Positions 54,101-64,000 of a stretch of DNA of 64,000 bases are shown here, in pieces. The stretch is from Aphrocallistes beatrix (taxonomy: Eukaryota > Porifera > Hexactinellida > Sceptrulophora > Aphrocallistidae). The notes below the pieces were generated by a model. That model did not search any database. It saw only the letters and a list, made by a program, of their open reading frames with translations, and was not told the origin of the DNA. Each line of letters opens with the position of its first letter. Positions within the stretch are counted from its first letter, which is position 1. The stretch is taken from NCBI GenBank assembly GCA_963281255.1, contig OY725488.1, positions 7,475,524-7,539,523 on the forward strand, read 5' to 3'. Made by a program: the position numbers and the translations under genes.

Positions 54101-57100
54101 GGAGGCCTGTTCCTGATCAGCACCAGTTCAGGGTCTATATCGGTAGTAGGACAGCTAGACGCAGATTCTCCTGCTAGCAGCTCCCACACCCTGACAGTGG
54201 TAGCCACTGACAAGGGGGAGGGAGGGAGAGAGGGCAGCTGTGTCGTGATGATATCTGTCCTGGATGTGAATGACAAGGACCCTACATTCCTCCTCAGCAC
54301 TTACACAGCCTCTGTGTCGGAGGCTGCTGGAGATGGAGTCAGTGTGCTGAGTGTATTCGCAGTGGATAATGACACGTCTCACAATGCCCTCATTAAGTAC
54401 GCTATCGACAGTTCCTCTTCACACCTCCCCTTCCGGATAAACCTCAACTCGGGCGTGATATCAGTGGTGGGGACGCTGGACCGAGAGACGAGCGGATCCT
54501 TCTCATTCACAGTGATTGCGTTTGACAGCGCAGTGGACTCTAACAACGGGACTGCTACGGTTGAGATTGAGCTGACTGATGAGAACGACAATCCCCCTGT
54601 CTTCTCCCAAGAGGAGTATCCACTGGTCGTGGCAGAGGATACCGACGTAGGGCTGACGGTGCTAAGGCTAGAAGGTTCTGACAGGGACGCAGGTGTCAAC
54701 AAGGTGTTCAATTTCACTCTCATATCCGGAAACATTCCAGACACCTTCTCTCTCAGTCCCAGCGACGGCTCTCTGACCATCTCCTCGCGGCCTCAGTGGA
54801 GCGAGAGTCAGAACAGCTTCGAGTTGACTGTGGAGATCAGAGATCAGGGCACTCCTCCCCTCAGCTCCACCGCCCTGGTTAGAGTAAACATCTCAGACAC
54901 GAACAACCAGAATCCTGAGTTTGTAGGAGACCCTTACTCCTTTGTGGTCAGTTCTGATCCCGTTTAAACAGGTTTTCTCAGGTCTTTTTATGCTGTCCCT
55001 CCTGTTAGGTAACAGAGGGATCTGGTTCTGAAGCTACCATTGGTCGCTTGCTCGCTACCGACAGAGACAACCCGAGTCTAAGCTTCGGACAAGTGAGGTA
55101 CAGTATCGGGAGCGGGAACACTCACGGCACGTTCTCCCTTGACTCTGCGACTGGTGAGCTGTCCGTCAGTTCAGTAGCGAACTCTCCGGACAGAGAGAAC
55201 ATCAGCAGCTACACGCTACAAGTCCAGGCCTCTGATCTGGCGCCTAATCCGAGACACAGTAACTTCGTAGCTGTGTTCATCTCAGTGCTTGATGTCAATG
55301 ATAACTCACCTCAATTCTCACAGCCCGCCTACTCCAGTGAAGTGGAGGAAAGGTCTGGTGCAGGTAGGTCTATTGTAACTGTGTCTGCTGCTGACCGTGA
55401 TGAAGGGACGAACGGAGACATTGAGTACTCAATAGTGAGTGGGAATGAGGGGAGTATGTTTTCCATCCACCCTGACTCCGGACTGGTTAGCACTACCGGC
55501 ATTCTCACTGATAGAGAGGCCACAGATAGACACACACTGACACTCCAAGCCCGAGACAAAGGCTCCACTCCTCGGATTGGGACGGCCGAGCTCGTCATCA
55601 CAGTGCTAGATATTAATGACAACTCTCCGGTTTTCCTCCAGTCTACCTACATACTGTACATCCCAGAAAACGCGACTGTCAACACCCAGTTGGGTACTGT
55701 GTCAGCACGGGACCTAGACCTGTCAGAAAATAGTACCATTTCGTATTCTCTAGCTCCTGGCGGCACTGCTCCTTTCGGCGTTATTATTGGTACGAATATT
55801 CTTGTTACGACTGGTCCGCTTAATCGTGAAGTGGAAAGCTTCTATAATTTCATGGTGCGAGCCTCAGACATGGGTTCACCCCCTCGCGTGACTGATGTGG
55901 TGGTCAACGTATTGATTACGGATGTGAACGACAACAATCCTGTCTTCTTGAACTCAGATTCCTCCGTCAACGTTTCAGAAGACGTTCAGTTGGGATCACA
56001 GATATTCCAGATCTCCATTGAGGATTTAGACGAGGGACTGAATGGGAGAGTCGTGTACTTCCTATCAGGAGATGATGGGAAGTTTGGTATCGGACGAGAT
56101 TCGGGCAGTCTTTTCACCATCTCTAGCTTAGACCGCGAGGAGGCTGGACAGTACCTACTGACCGTAACCGCTCGAGACGGAGGAGATCCTAGTCTAGTGT
56201 CTGAGTTCAGTCTGCAAGTGAATGTGACCGACACTAACGACAACCCACCCACTTTCCAGGCTAGCTACGATCTGCTGGTGAGTGAGGAGCACCGTGTCTC
56301 CGTCCCGATCACCGCACTCTCTGCAACAGATGCGGACGCAGGCTCCAACGCTGTGGTATCTTACAAGTTTCAGAACTCGAGCAGTGCCAGCAATTTCACA
56401 CTCTCGCCTGCTGGAGAGCTCTCTCTCAGCTCTTCGCTTGATTTCGAAGAGGTTAGAGGGTATCTGTTGACTGTGTTGGCTACTGATGCTGGGTCTCCTC
56501 CTCTCTCCGATTCTGTGGTGGTCAACGTGACGGTTGTAGACGAGAATGACAACACGCCTGTATTCAGCAAGCCCTTCTACCGAGCTGGCGTCCAGGAGAC
56601 TGCTTCGCACGGCACGAGTGTGCTGATCATAGCAGCGAGTGATAGGGACTCTAACGACTATGGTTCTGTCGGATTCGAGATAAATGAGCCTACAGCTACA
56701 CAGCGACACTTCGATATCGACTCTTCCACTGGGCAGGTGACAACGGAGGATGTGTTTGTAGGTAGAGTGGGGACCATTTATCAGACAATGCTGACTGCTT
56801 ATGACAATAATAAGGAAGTTCCGTCGAATTCTGTCACCACTAACCTGACAGTAACTGTTGTATCAGACTTTTACATTGTATTATCAGTCATTGCTTGCGG
56901 ACCAGGTGTTGTTATTGCGAAACTCGACTCACTGGTGTCCTCTTTTGAAGTGATAACAAATTCTCTTATAACAATCTATGACGTCACTCCGCACATTGAA
57001 GAGAACATAGTCGACCTCACAAAAACAGACGTGTACGTGTTCGGTGTTACAAAAGCAGGAAATTTGATTCCTCAAAGCGATTTAGTTAGGTCTCTGGATG

Positions 57101-57738
57101 AGAACCAGAATCTCGTTGAAGCAACATTCCAATGTGACATCGAGTCTGTGTTAGGAAAACCTGGAAGTTCCACCGTAGCCAACTACGATCCTATTTATTG
57201 GTCCCTGATAGCCGTTTTGGGGGTAATTGTCTGTCTTGGCATCACTTGCTGCTTGGTTCTTTTCTGCCAGGCGAGGAGACACCGCCGGAGGCAGTACAAG
57301 GGCTCCAAGGACTCTAGATTCGAATCGGTTATGAATTCTCTCGCGGATATGTCCAACATTAGCTCGCGGTTCTTCAGTTCTTCTGCCGCCATTGACAACC
57401 CTCTGTACCGCGGACCGTACGAAGACTGGTCCTCAGCTCAGTCGGCCAAGAGTTTGCACTACGAGTCTCAGGAGCTGATTATGGAGATGTTTGAAGATAC
57501 ACAGTCCATGGAGACATTCCATAGTTTTAGTCGCAGCCTATTGCTACCCCATGGCAGTGAATACAATTCCGATTTAGTGAATCCTTTCAATCATTACGAT
57601 TCTCAAGAACTACAAGTCGATTTCAGAGATCTTTATTCAGATAACAGTAGACCGGTAACCAGGTTCGAGGCTGAGTTAGTTACAGAGGATGATTTAGAAT
57701 TTGTAGAGTCAGACGAGGGCAGTATATCAGTGATATAA
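51184..57738 (+). CDS. Cadherin with about 14 repeats and one membrane span (6 exons)
   Basis: Exons 51184-51642, 51835-52137, 52545-52947, 53015-53544, 54029-54946 and 55009-57738 join in frame to 1780 residues. A signal peptide (CICLCFLIVCSG) is followed by about 14 cadherin repeats, counted by their DxNDNxPxF calcium linkers (DSNDNAPRF, DINDNPPEF, DVNDKDPTF and so on; the second, DNVQDGRPRF, and the eighth, DTNNQNPEF, are degraded). Then come a transmembrane helix (WSLIAVLGVIVCLGITCCLV), a basic stop-transfer (RRHRRRQYKG) and a tail of about 165 residues. No EGF or laminin-G domains and no catenin-binding site are seen, so it is protocadherin/Dachsous-like. The tail carries an NPLY motif that PTB domains can bind, and the C-terminus SVI fits a class I PDZ ligand. 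Confidence 0.9.
52184..52339. mobile_element. hAT-like MITE with CAGTGTTTCCC ends
   Basis: CAGTGTTTCCC at the left and GGGAAACACTG at the right are perfect inverted termini of the common hAT type, 156 bp apart, in cadherin intron 2. The flanks CTTGATTC and CTTGAAAA share 5 of 8 bases, a partly decayed target duplication. Confidence 0.8.
53637..53725. repeat. Degenerate TTTTTTCGTCA tandem repeat
   Basis: About seven copies of TTTTTCGTCA with variable T-runs, in cadherin intron 4. The reading frame entering from exon 4 stays open through it, producing a false Phe-rich tail. Confidence 0.75.
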
Positions 57739-58698
57739 CCAGACCGCTGAGATTCTCTGGTTATGGTTAGTCCATGTGACAAAATTTTACGATGTAAATT
57801 GGCAAATTTAACTTTCTAATGAATTTTTTCCTATTTTATATACCCAAATGTAAACCTAATGGAATTCTTCTCAATCTCGATTATCCGAACGATCGCGACC
57901 CATCTGGTACGAGTAGTTCGGTTTATTAATTAATCTTTCTCTCTCGGTTTTTTATTTTGTCGACAAAACACTGAAATAGACTAAATAGTTGACTGAAATA
58001 ATCATGTTGTTGGTTGTGGCTTCTACAATCATTGTTGTTTGATACTTTAAATGCGAATACACGAGTGCTACTTCACGCTTACGGTTCTTTATAGGTTTGC
58101 AAAATAATCAATACATTATACTGATATGTCTGAACTTAGTTAATTAACTAGTGGCCACTTTCAGAACCTGTATTTAAGTTTGTTCAATTTGCAATTATTC
58201 TCTTTAATTCGTATTTTTCTGAAGTGCATGCTATTGTGCATTAATTATTTCGTTTAATTTATGCAGCTGTGGTACAAGTGTGGTTTACGTCGAGTTTGTA
58301 CTTCGATATTGACTAGACTAATATTGTATATAAATACAACAATACATAATTTAAACGCCATTCATAATTTATCGTAGTCTATACTCAGTCCCTTACTAAT
58401 TCTTTAATCATGATTCATGAATATATAATACATACACTATTAGTGCATATTAATGTGAAATCCTGGGTAGATTCATTCTTCAAGGAAGAAGCAGAACATC
58501 TGTTGTTTACATTGGAATTTTATTTACTGAATATTGATTTTTTTGGTTGCAATAGCATGGAAAGTCAATGGGGATTCTTTCGGCACCAGCTCGAAGATTA
58601 GAGTTAATATAAAAGACTAATATATTCGTCTTTGTAAGAATGTTTAATGTGCATTTCTAGTCACACTCTTCACCTTGACACCAAATGGTTAGCATTGT
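57739..58698. other. Intergenic spacer, nothing recognised
   Basis: AT-rich region between the cadherin stop and the TFB1M start. A 63-codon open frame at 58410-58601 has AT-driven composition and no motif. The cadherin 3' UTR should be here. Confidence 0.5.
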
Positions 58699-59664
58699 AT
58701 GCAGAGGTTTCCCACACTCCCAAAGGTCTCCGAACTGCTCAAGCTATACAACTTGCGTGCGAGATCTCAGCTCAGCCAGAACTTCCTGTTGGATCTGAAC
58801 ATCACTAACCGAATAGTCGCTGCGGCCGGAGGGATTAAAGACAAGCACGTGTGCGAGGTCGGACCTGGTCCCGGTTCTCTCACCCGGTCCATCCTGATCC
58901 AGGATCCGAAACGTGTTGTTGCTGTAGAGAAGGACAGGCGCTTCATTCCCATTCTAGATCAGCTCTGTAGCTATGTAGAGAAAGATAAACTAGTGATACG
59001 TGAAAGAGACATCATGAATTTCGATTTTGAGGAAGAGTTCTCCGGAATTGTTCCTCTGGTGCGGTGGAAAGATGATATGTGCTTCCTTCACATCATCGGC
59101 AACCTCCCCTTCAACGTGTCTCTGCCCTTGCTAGTCCAGTGGATAAAGCATATCTCATACCACAGTGGACCTTTCAAGTTCGGACGTGTGCCGATGACTC
59201 TCACATTCCAGGAAGAAGTGGGCTTGCGAATGGTGGCTCCTCCTAGCAGTGAGTATCGGTCTAGACTTAGCGTCACTGTGCAGGCCTATTGCAGCGCAAA
59301 GCTAGCTTACAAGCTTCCATCTTCAGTCTTTGCTCCTAGACCAAAGGTTAAAGCATACGTTCTGCATTTGAGACCTTTAGTCACACCCAATATAGAAGTA
59401 CGGTTTGAAATTTTAGATTTGGTAGTCAGGTCTCTTTTTAACCAGAAGCGTAGCACCTTACGGAAAGGTCTTCACCTCCTCTTCCCGGACGACCATCAGC
59501 TGGGAGAGGACCTCCTCAAGAAGGCTGGAATCGACACCACTCAGAGAGTGTCTTGCCTAACCTTAGAGGAAATCAATGCCATCTGCCTTGAATGCAAGCC
59601 TTATATAGAAAACAGGTTGCAAGAGAAAATAACACAGGGTAGTGTTTTTAGAGCTGCTTATTGA
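58699..59664 (+). CDS. TFB1M: Mitochondrial rRNA dimethyladenosine transferase 1
   Basis: Single exon, 321 residues. TFB1M dimethylates two adjacent adenines in the 3'-terminal hairpin of mitochondrial small-subunit rRNA, which is needed for ribosome assembly. SAM-binding motif I is CEVGPGPGSLTRSIL; the acidic residue of motif II is in VAVEKD; the catalytic motif IV is NLPFNVS, the typical TFB1M form. QNFLLDLN at the N-terminus and VFAPRPKV further on are KsgA/Dim1 family marks. The N-terminus (MQRFPTLPKV) is short but basic and could target mitochondria. The length is close to human TFB1M (346). Confidence 0.93.
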   Translation: MQRFPTLPKVSELLKLYNLRARSQLSQNFLLDLNITNRIVAAAGGIKDKHVCEVGPGPGSLTRSILIQDPKRVVAVEKDRRFIPILDQLCSYVEKDKLVIRERDIMNFDFEEEFSGIVPLVRWKDDMCFLHIIGNLPFNVSLPLLVQWIKHISYHSGPFKFGRVPMTLTFQEEVGLRMVAPPSSEYRSRLSVTVQAYCSAKLAYKLPSSVFAPRPKVKAYVLHLRPLVTPNIEVRFEILDLVVRSLFNQKRSTLRKGLHLLFPDDHQLGEDLLKKAGIDTTQRVSCLTLEEINAICLECKPYIENRLQEKITQGSVFRAAY

Positions 59665-59918
59665 TGGTAACCGATTGTTTCAAACCTGAATAAGATCCCT
59701 TATGTGTGAAAATATCGAATCCCCAGGTACAAAAGCGACACTGTTAGTGTGAAATCGTGTATCTTAGCATAAATAATGACCTGAAGCCAGGTTTAGTTAT
59801 CGCACCAGCGTATATGTGTGACTAATATGGGTATAATAGCGAATTAATTTACTGAAATAATAGACTATTTTCACTGCTTATTTGCTTTACTTGAGTTTCG
59901 ATTCCTAGCTACAATATT

Positions 59919-62900
59919 ATGAATACAAACTCACTACTCTCCGTTCACAACAGCCCCAATCGCCGCTGCTCTACCACACACCAGTTGAAAGATGAAGCTA
60001 GCAGCCCCCGTCATGCGTTTGTCCCTCCGACCTCCCAACTCTCGCGAGGCTCCCTCACCTCCCGCACGAGCCACAGTCTCGTTGACGCTCCCGCGAAGAA
60101 GCTAACCTTTGGTTCCTACCTCGATCTCAAATCTCCACAGTTCGACCTCCGTCATCAGGCTCAGCAGTGTCTGGACGTGATTCACAAACTGGAGGAGTCT
60201 CTGAAAGTAGCGGAGAAGCAGTTCTACGACATTAACGAGACGCAGGACGGACGTCCTTCAGTGGGAGACTGCATGAATGAAGTTATTTCTCTCGTCACAT
60301 CAACCCTTGCGCTACTGGAACTGTCAGACACCAGCGACATCAGTGAGCTACTCAGCAAGCTCAACGATAAGATATTTCCGGCTCCTTCCTCTGCCAGACT
60401 GAAACCGGACTTCTCCAGCATCCACACCCTCATCGGGAAGCTGGTGCACGCGCTGTGTCAGTGCGTGGAAGAGTCCGACTATGTGGAGGACTTCGAGAAT
60501 GAGGTCCCTGCTCCAACTCCTGGCAGAGACTCGGACTACCTGTATGACTACAAGCAGAAAAACCTAGAAAGGGACCAGAAGAATGAAGAGCTGGAGAGGA
60601 AGCTTGCTTCGATGGACGAAGGTGTCGAGTTCTGTCTGAGCTATCTCAAGACTCTAGTAAAGTACTTCAAGGAGCTGCGGACTTATGTCCAGAATAGAAC
60701 CAAGGAAGAGTGGAACAATTTCCGCCGCATCCAGGCCATCGATCACCAGCACCTCTCAAGCTTAGAAGCGCTCAACAAGCGAATCCATCCTTACTTCGGA
60801 ACTGTTTCTGCTCAGCCGATCATAAGGGAGGAACTGGATCGGCTGAACGAGCGCCATGCGGAGGAAGCCATCAAGAACTACTTCAACCTCGTGAGCCACA
60901 AGGTGCTGATCCCGCTGAACGAGCACCTGAAGGAGCACCTGGAGAAGCGCTACAACAACTTCAAGGCCGGCTGGACCATCGAGAAGAAGAAGGTCCAGGA
61001 CGCAGAGACCGCCATGAACCGCGCCAAGGAGCGGTACTTCCAGGCCGGAGGCAGTTACGACTTCTCCATGCACCGGTCCGAGAAGAAGGAGGACGTGAAG
61101 CGGAAGAAAGAACTCGAGGAGGCTAGATTCCGTCTGGACGAGTGCGAGAAGGTGTATACTTCCGCGATCCAAACCTCCAACACCTGCCGCAAGCAGCACG
61201 AGTTGTTCAAAGGATCCATCTACTGCGCGTCTCGCATCCTAGCCACGGAGTCGGATCTGAAGCTGGCGCAATCCCTGGAGCACTTCTTCCGGTGTCAGCT
61301 GGAGTACAGCCAGCCCATCCCCGAGTACCTCTCCTCCGTGCTGGAGAAGGTGAAGAAGGTTGAGCCCGGCACCTCATTTTCCAAAGTCGTCTCCTGCGCC
61401 CCATCCTCCCAGAAGAAGCTCCCCATCGAGTCTAGGTTTGAGAAGTACTCCTCCTCCATCTCAGTGGACCCCTCTACCGGCAGGCTGGTGGAAGGAGGGG
61501 TAGAAGGAGAAGACTACAAACGACGGGCACTAGCCCCCTCCCAATCCTCTCCTCAGGCGTCTGGCGGAACTCCCGCCATAGGGGAGCACATTCAGCGAGC
61601 AGCCGCCCTGAAAGCCCAGCAGACGCACGACCTGAGCAAACTGATGAGGCCCACTAAATGCAGGGTGTGCGACCGCTTCACACTCCTCACCGGCGTCTGC
61701 TGCTCAAAGTGCGACGTAGCTGTGCATACCAAGTGCCTCCCCTTCCTCATCGTCATCTGTGGACAGGCGGAAGTTAATAAGTCCGACAATTTTACACGCT
61801 GTACCACTTTTGGGGTTTCTCTAGAAGATCAGCTGATCGCTACCAAGCAAAAGACCCCACCGATTGTGACGAAGTGCATTTCTGAGATTGAGAAGCGAGG
61901 CTTGGACCTGCAGGGCATCTACAGAATCGCAGGTGTGAAGAACAAAGTGGAGACGTTATGCGCTGCATTCGAATCGGGTAACCACAAGGAGATAGAACTG
62001 TCGGACGAACCGCCGCACTTGATAGCTTCCTGTCTCAAGCTCTTCTTCAGACAACTGCCAGAGCCTCTCTTCACATTTCATCTCTATGACGAGTTCATTC
62101 CCTTCTCCAAGAAGTGGGAATTGATGCTGCATAACCCTGACCTGGAGGCCGCGGCGGAGGAGAAGGAGAAACGCCTCCGTGAACTCCAGGAGATCATTCA
62201 GACCCTCCCACGCCCCAACTTCATCACCGCCAGGAAGCTGCTACGCCATCTCAGAGTGATACACGAGAACGCCAGCTCAAACTGTATGACTGCGCACAAC
62301 CTCGGGATTGTGTTCGGGCCCACTCTGTTCAGACCGGTGGAGCTGGGGATGAGTGCACTCGCCGAGATCTCCCACCGCACTCGCCTGGTGGAAATAATGA
62401 TAGACAATCCTTGCACGTTTGAGCAGGACTCTGTGATGGACGATGACGATGATGGCGCAGAATCGCCAGAGCATTTGATAGATGAGTGTAAGAGTGACAG
62501 TGAGATCCTCTCGCCTACTTCTGGAAATCGGCGGAAATCAAGATTCAGCTTGGACGGCGGCGTCATCAGACAGCCAGTCAGCAACATTAAGCGAAACCGA
62601 TCCATCAAGGACATTACTCGCATGACTCACCTCAGCCAGATGACGCTCAGAGAAACTTCTCCTTTCGCACGCAGGAAGAGGACACGCAAGCATCAATTGG
62701 AAAGTAAACACGAATCAGTGAAATCGCCTTCCCTCTCCCCTGTTGCCAGCGGGGACACGAAAGTCCCTTCTCTCTCGACGTCGCGTATGCGTCGCAAGAG
62801 TTCCACAACTCGGTCCATCGAGTCTCTCAGCATGATTAGCGTGGATTCCATGGAGTCCGGCCGTGAGAGAGTGCCGACGTTTAACGACAGTTGGGAGTTC

Positions 62901-63707
62901 AAGAAGGACAGCAGCAACCTGACACAGGACGTAGCCGCAGTCTTCCAGCTCAACCTGGAGGACTACCTCAGACACACGAATAATTACGCGCACACTGATG
63001 ACGACATTTCTCCTTCCCACCATGACAAGGGACCCAACTCCAAATCCAGACTTCGGAAAATAGAATCAGTCGCTGCTTCCTACCCCAACATCCTGGACGC
63101 CACTACTTCGGAGAGAGAGCGGGGCTTTGTGTCCAGAAGCTACTCCTCCATAGAAGATCCAGACATCGACAATTCTTCTCGCTACGAGAACAGGAGGCAT
63201 CCTGGAAGTCTCAGCCAGCCTCGCAGCACAGCCAAGAACCTAGACGACCTAGACACGCGCTCTGACGTCACCCCCATCAACCACAGCTCCTCGAGGGACT
63301 CTTCCTCTCTCGAGTCTGCCTCGGATGATAACACGGACGCAGATTGTGATCATGAAGACCGATTGTTCCTCATCAACATCAAGAACGAGTATGATCACTA
63401 CCTCAAACTTCCAGACCAGTCTGCACCCCCTTCGCAGGAGCTCGCCCTCTCCAGCAAGGAGCTGAATGAGTGCCAGCTCGAGATCAACAAGATCAGCTCC
63501 CAGCTGGATATCCTCATTACCGACTGCGACAAGTCAGGAGATGGGAGCAATTCCTCCGACAGCTCCTCTACCAACAGCTCGCACTATCACACTGTGGAAG
63601 ATCATGAACACCCTTCTGAAGAGGATGGGAGTCCAATTAATCGCTTCAAGACAAAGCACAACTCCCCTAAGAAGGAATATAAAGATTTCAACCCTTTGAC
63701 GTCATAA
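59919..63707 (+). CDS. F-BAR / C1 / RhoGAP protein of the ARHGAP29-ARHGAP45-GMIP family
   Basis: Single exon, 1262 residues. An N-terminal helical region is followed by an F-BAR-like coiled domain (about 205-480), a C1 domain (about 585-625; CRVCDRFTLLTGVCCSKCDVAVHTKC) and a RhoGAP domain (about 645-850). The arginine finger is in GIYRIAG, and SCLKLFFRQLPEPLF and NLGIVFGPTLFRP are standard RhoGAP blocks. The C-terminal 400 residues are Ser-rich and basic with no domain. This order defines the PARG1/GMIP/HMHA1 family, which switches off Rho at membranes and junctions. It is not RacGAP1, which lacks F-BAR. The ATG is 10 nt after an acceptor-like attcctag. Confidence 0.9.
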   Translation: MNTNSLLSVHNSPNRRCSTTHQLKDEASSPRHAFVPPTSQLSRGSLTSRTSHSLVDAPAKKLTFGSYLDLKSPQFDLRHQAQQCLDVIHKLEESLKVAEKQFYDINETQDGRPSVGDCMNEVISLVTSTLALLELSDTSDISELLSKLNDKIFPAPSSARLKPDFSSIHTLIGKLVHALCQCVEESDYVEDFENEVPAPTPGRDSDYLYDYKQKNLERDQKNEELERKLASMDEGVEFCLSYLKTLVKYFKELRTYVQNRTKEEWNNFRRIQAIDHQHLSSLEALNKRIHPYFGTVSAQPIIREELDRLNERHAEEAIKNYFNLVSHKVLIPLNEHLKEHLEKRYNNFKAGWTIEKKKVQDAETAMNRAKERYFQAGGSYDFSMHRSEKKEDVKRKKELEEARFRLDECEKVYTSAIQTSNTCRKQHELFKGSIYCASRILATESDLKLAQSLEHFFRCQLEYSQPIPEYLSSVLEKVKKVEPGTSFSKVVSCAPSSQKKLPIESRFEKYSSSISVDPSTGRLVEGGVEGEDYKRRALAPSQSSPQASGGTPAIGEHIQRAAALKAQQTHDLSKLMRPTKCRVCDRFTLLTGVCCSKCDVAVHTKCLPFLIVICGQAEVNKSDNFTRCTTFGVSLEDQLIATKQKTPPIVTKCISEIEKRGLDLQGIYRIAGVKNKVETLCAAFESGNHKEIELSDEPPHLIASCLKLFFRQLPEPLFTFHLYDEFIPFSKKWELMLHNPDLEAAAEEKEKRLRELQEIIQTLPRPNFITARKLLRHLRVIHENASSNCMTAHNLGIVFGPTLFRPVELGMSALAEISHRTRLVEIMIDNPCTFEQDSVMDDDDDGAESPEHLIDECKSDSEILSPTSGNRRKSRFSLDGGVIRQPVSNIKRNRSIKDITRMTHLSQMTLRETSPFARRKRTRKHQLESKHESVKSPSLSPVASGDTKVPSLSTSRMRRKSSTTRSIESLSMISVDSMESGRERVPTFNDSWEFKKDSSNLTQDVAAVFQLNLEDYLRHTNNYAHTDDDISPSHHDKGPNSKSRLRKIESVAASYPNILDATTSERERGFVSRSYSSIEDPDIDNSSRYENRRHPGSLSQPRSTAKNLDDLDTRSDVTPINHSSSRDSSSLESASDDNTDADCDHEDRLFLINIKNEYDHYLKLPDQSAPPSQELALSSKELNECQLEINKISSQLDILITDCDKSGDGSNSSDSSSTNSSHYHTVEDHEHPSEEDGSPINRFKTKHNSPKKEYKDFNPLTS

Positions 63708-64000
63708 TGTTCCCGTGTTAGATCCACATTATTTGCACCGATCATGGTTTTATTTACTGAACTTTCTACACTTTAGTTAATATGTAAATATTGTTAGTAG
63801 CTATGCTGTAGGACATGATGATACTCCTGCAGTATTTTAACTTACACTTTTATATGCTGACTGAGATGCTCTTTTATATATTATACTGTAAACCAGACTA
63901 TCATTAGAGGCCATGTTGACTGATTTATGCTTTATTTATATATATTTAGTTATCCGAGATGCCAGTCTTCTTCACCGAGTTTATATAGCATATTTTAATT
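63708..64000. other. 3' flank of the RhoGAP gene
   Basis: AT-rich sequence after the stop codon, probably 3' UTR and the start of the next spacer. No further gene is visible before the window ends. Confidence 0.5.

Noticed and set aside
59919..63707. RacGAP1/CYK4, the partner of KIF23 in centralspindlin
   Set aside because: The F-BAR-like N-terminus, C1 position and long Ser-rich tail fit the ARHGAP29/45/GMIP family, so the tempting functional link to KIF23 does not hold.

Overview
The window is nuclear DNA from an animal, probably an early-branching invertebrate (ctenophore, sponge, placozoan or cnidarian). It carries metazoan gene families: an ANKS1-type SAM/PTB protein, a cadherin with about 14 repeats, ATMIN/ASCIZ, PLK1, KIF23, a BET bromodomain protein, DET1, TFB1M and an F-BAR/C1/RhoGAP protein. 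These sit in AT-rich DNA full of small transposon remnants. I lean weakly to a ctenophore because there are many single-exon genes and two genes nested in same-strand introns; the sequence alone does not prove it. There is one scaffold gap of 200 N (49257-49456).

Layout. 1-24 kb is AT-rich with split genes: the 3' half of an ANKS1-like adaptor (8 exons, 397-7353), a Tribbles-like pseudokinase (4 exons, 10141-12635), and a Vac8-type armadillo protein (5 exons, 16000-23852) with a CAP-Gly gene inside its last intron. A hammerhead ribozyme lies in the gap at 14469-14520. 24.6-30.5 kb is a tight head-to-tail run of single-exon genes: RFC4, a kynurenine-aminotransferase-like protein that has lost its catalytic lysine, UBXN1, ATMIN and AP3S. 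30.5-34.5 kb is a repeat nest: chains of GC-rich hairpins, a 1.9 kb unit between 72-bp inverted repeats, a 62-copy pentamer array and a 140-bp tandem repeat. 34.6-41.6 kb holds a class II-type PRPP synthetase and PLK1, whose single intron contains the whole KIF23 gene. 42.4-43.7 kb has more hairpin repeats. 44.5-51 kb has the BET gene and two convergent DET1 copies that form a 1409-bp-arm palindrome. 51-64 kb has the cadherin, TFB1M and the RhoGAP gene.

How the genes relate. PLK1, KIF23 and RFC4 act in cell division and DNA replication, and PLK1 and KIF23 both act in cytokinesis. The rest look unlinked in function. Several start codons have a splice-acceptor-like sequence 5-20 nt upstream, which would fit spliced-leader trans-splicing or short 5' UTR introns. 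At least five hAT-like MITEs, four of them with a clean or near-clean 8-bp target duplication, show recent mobile-element activity.
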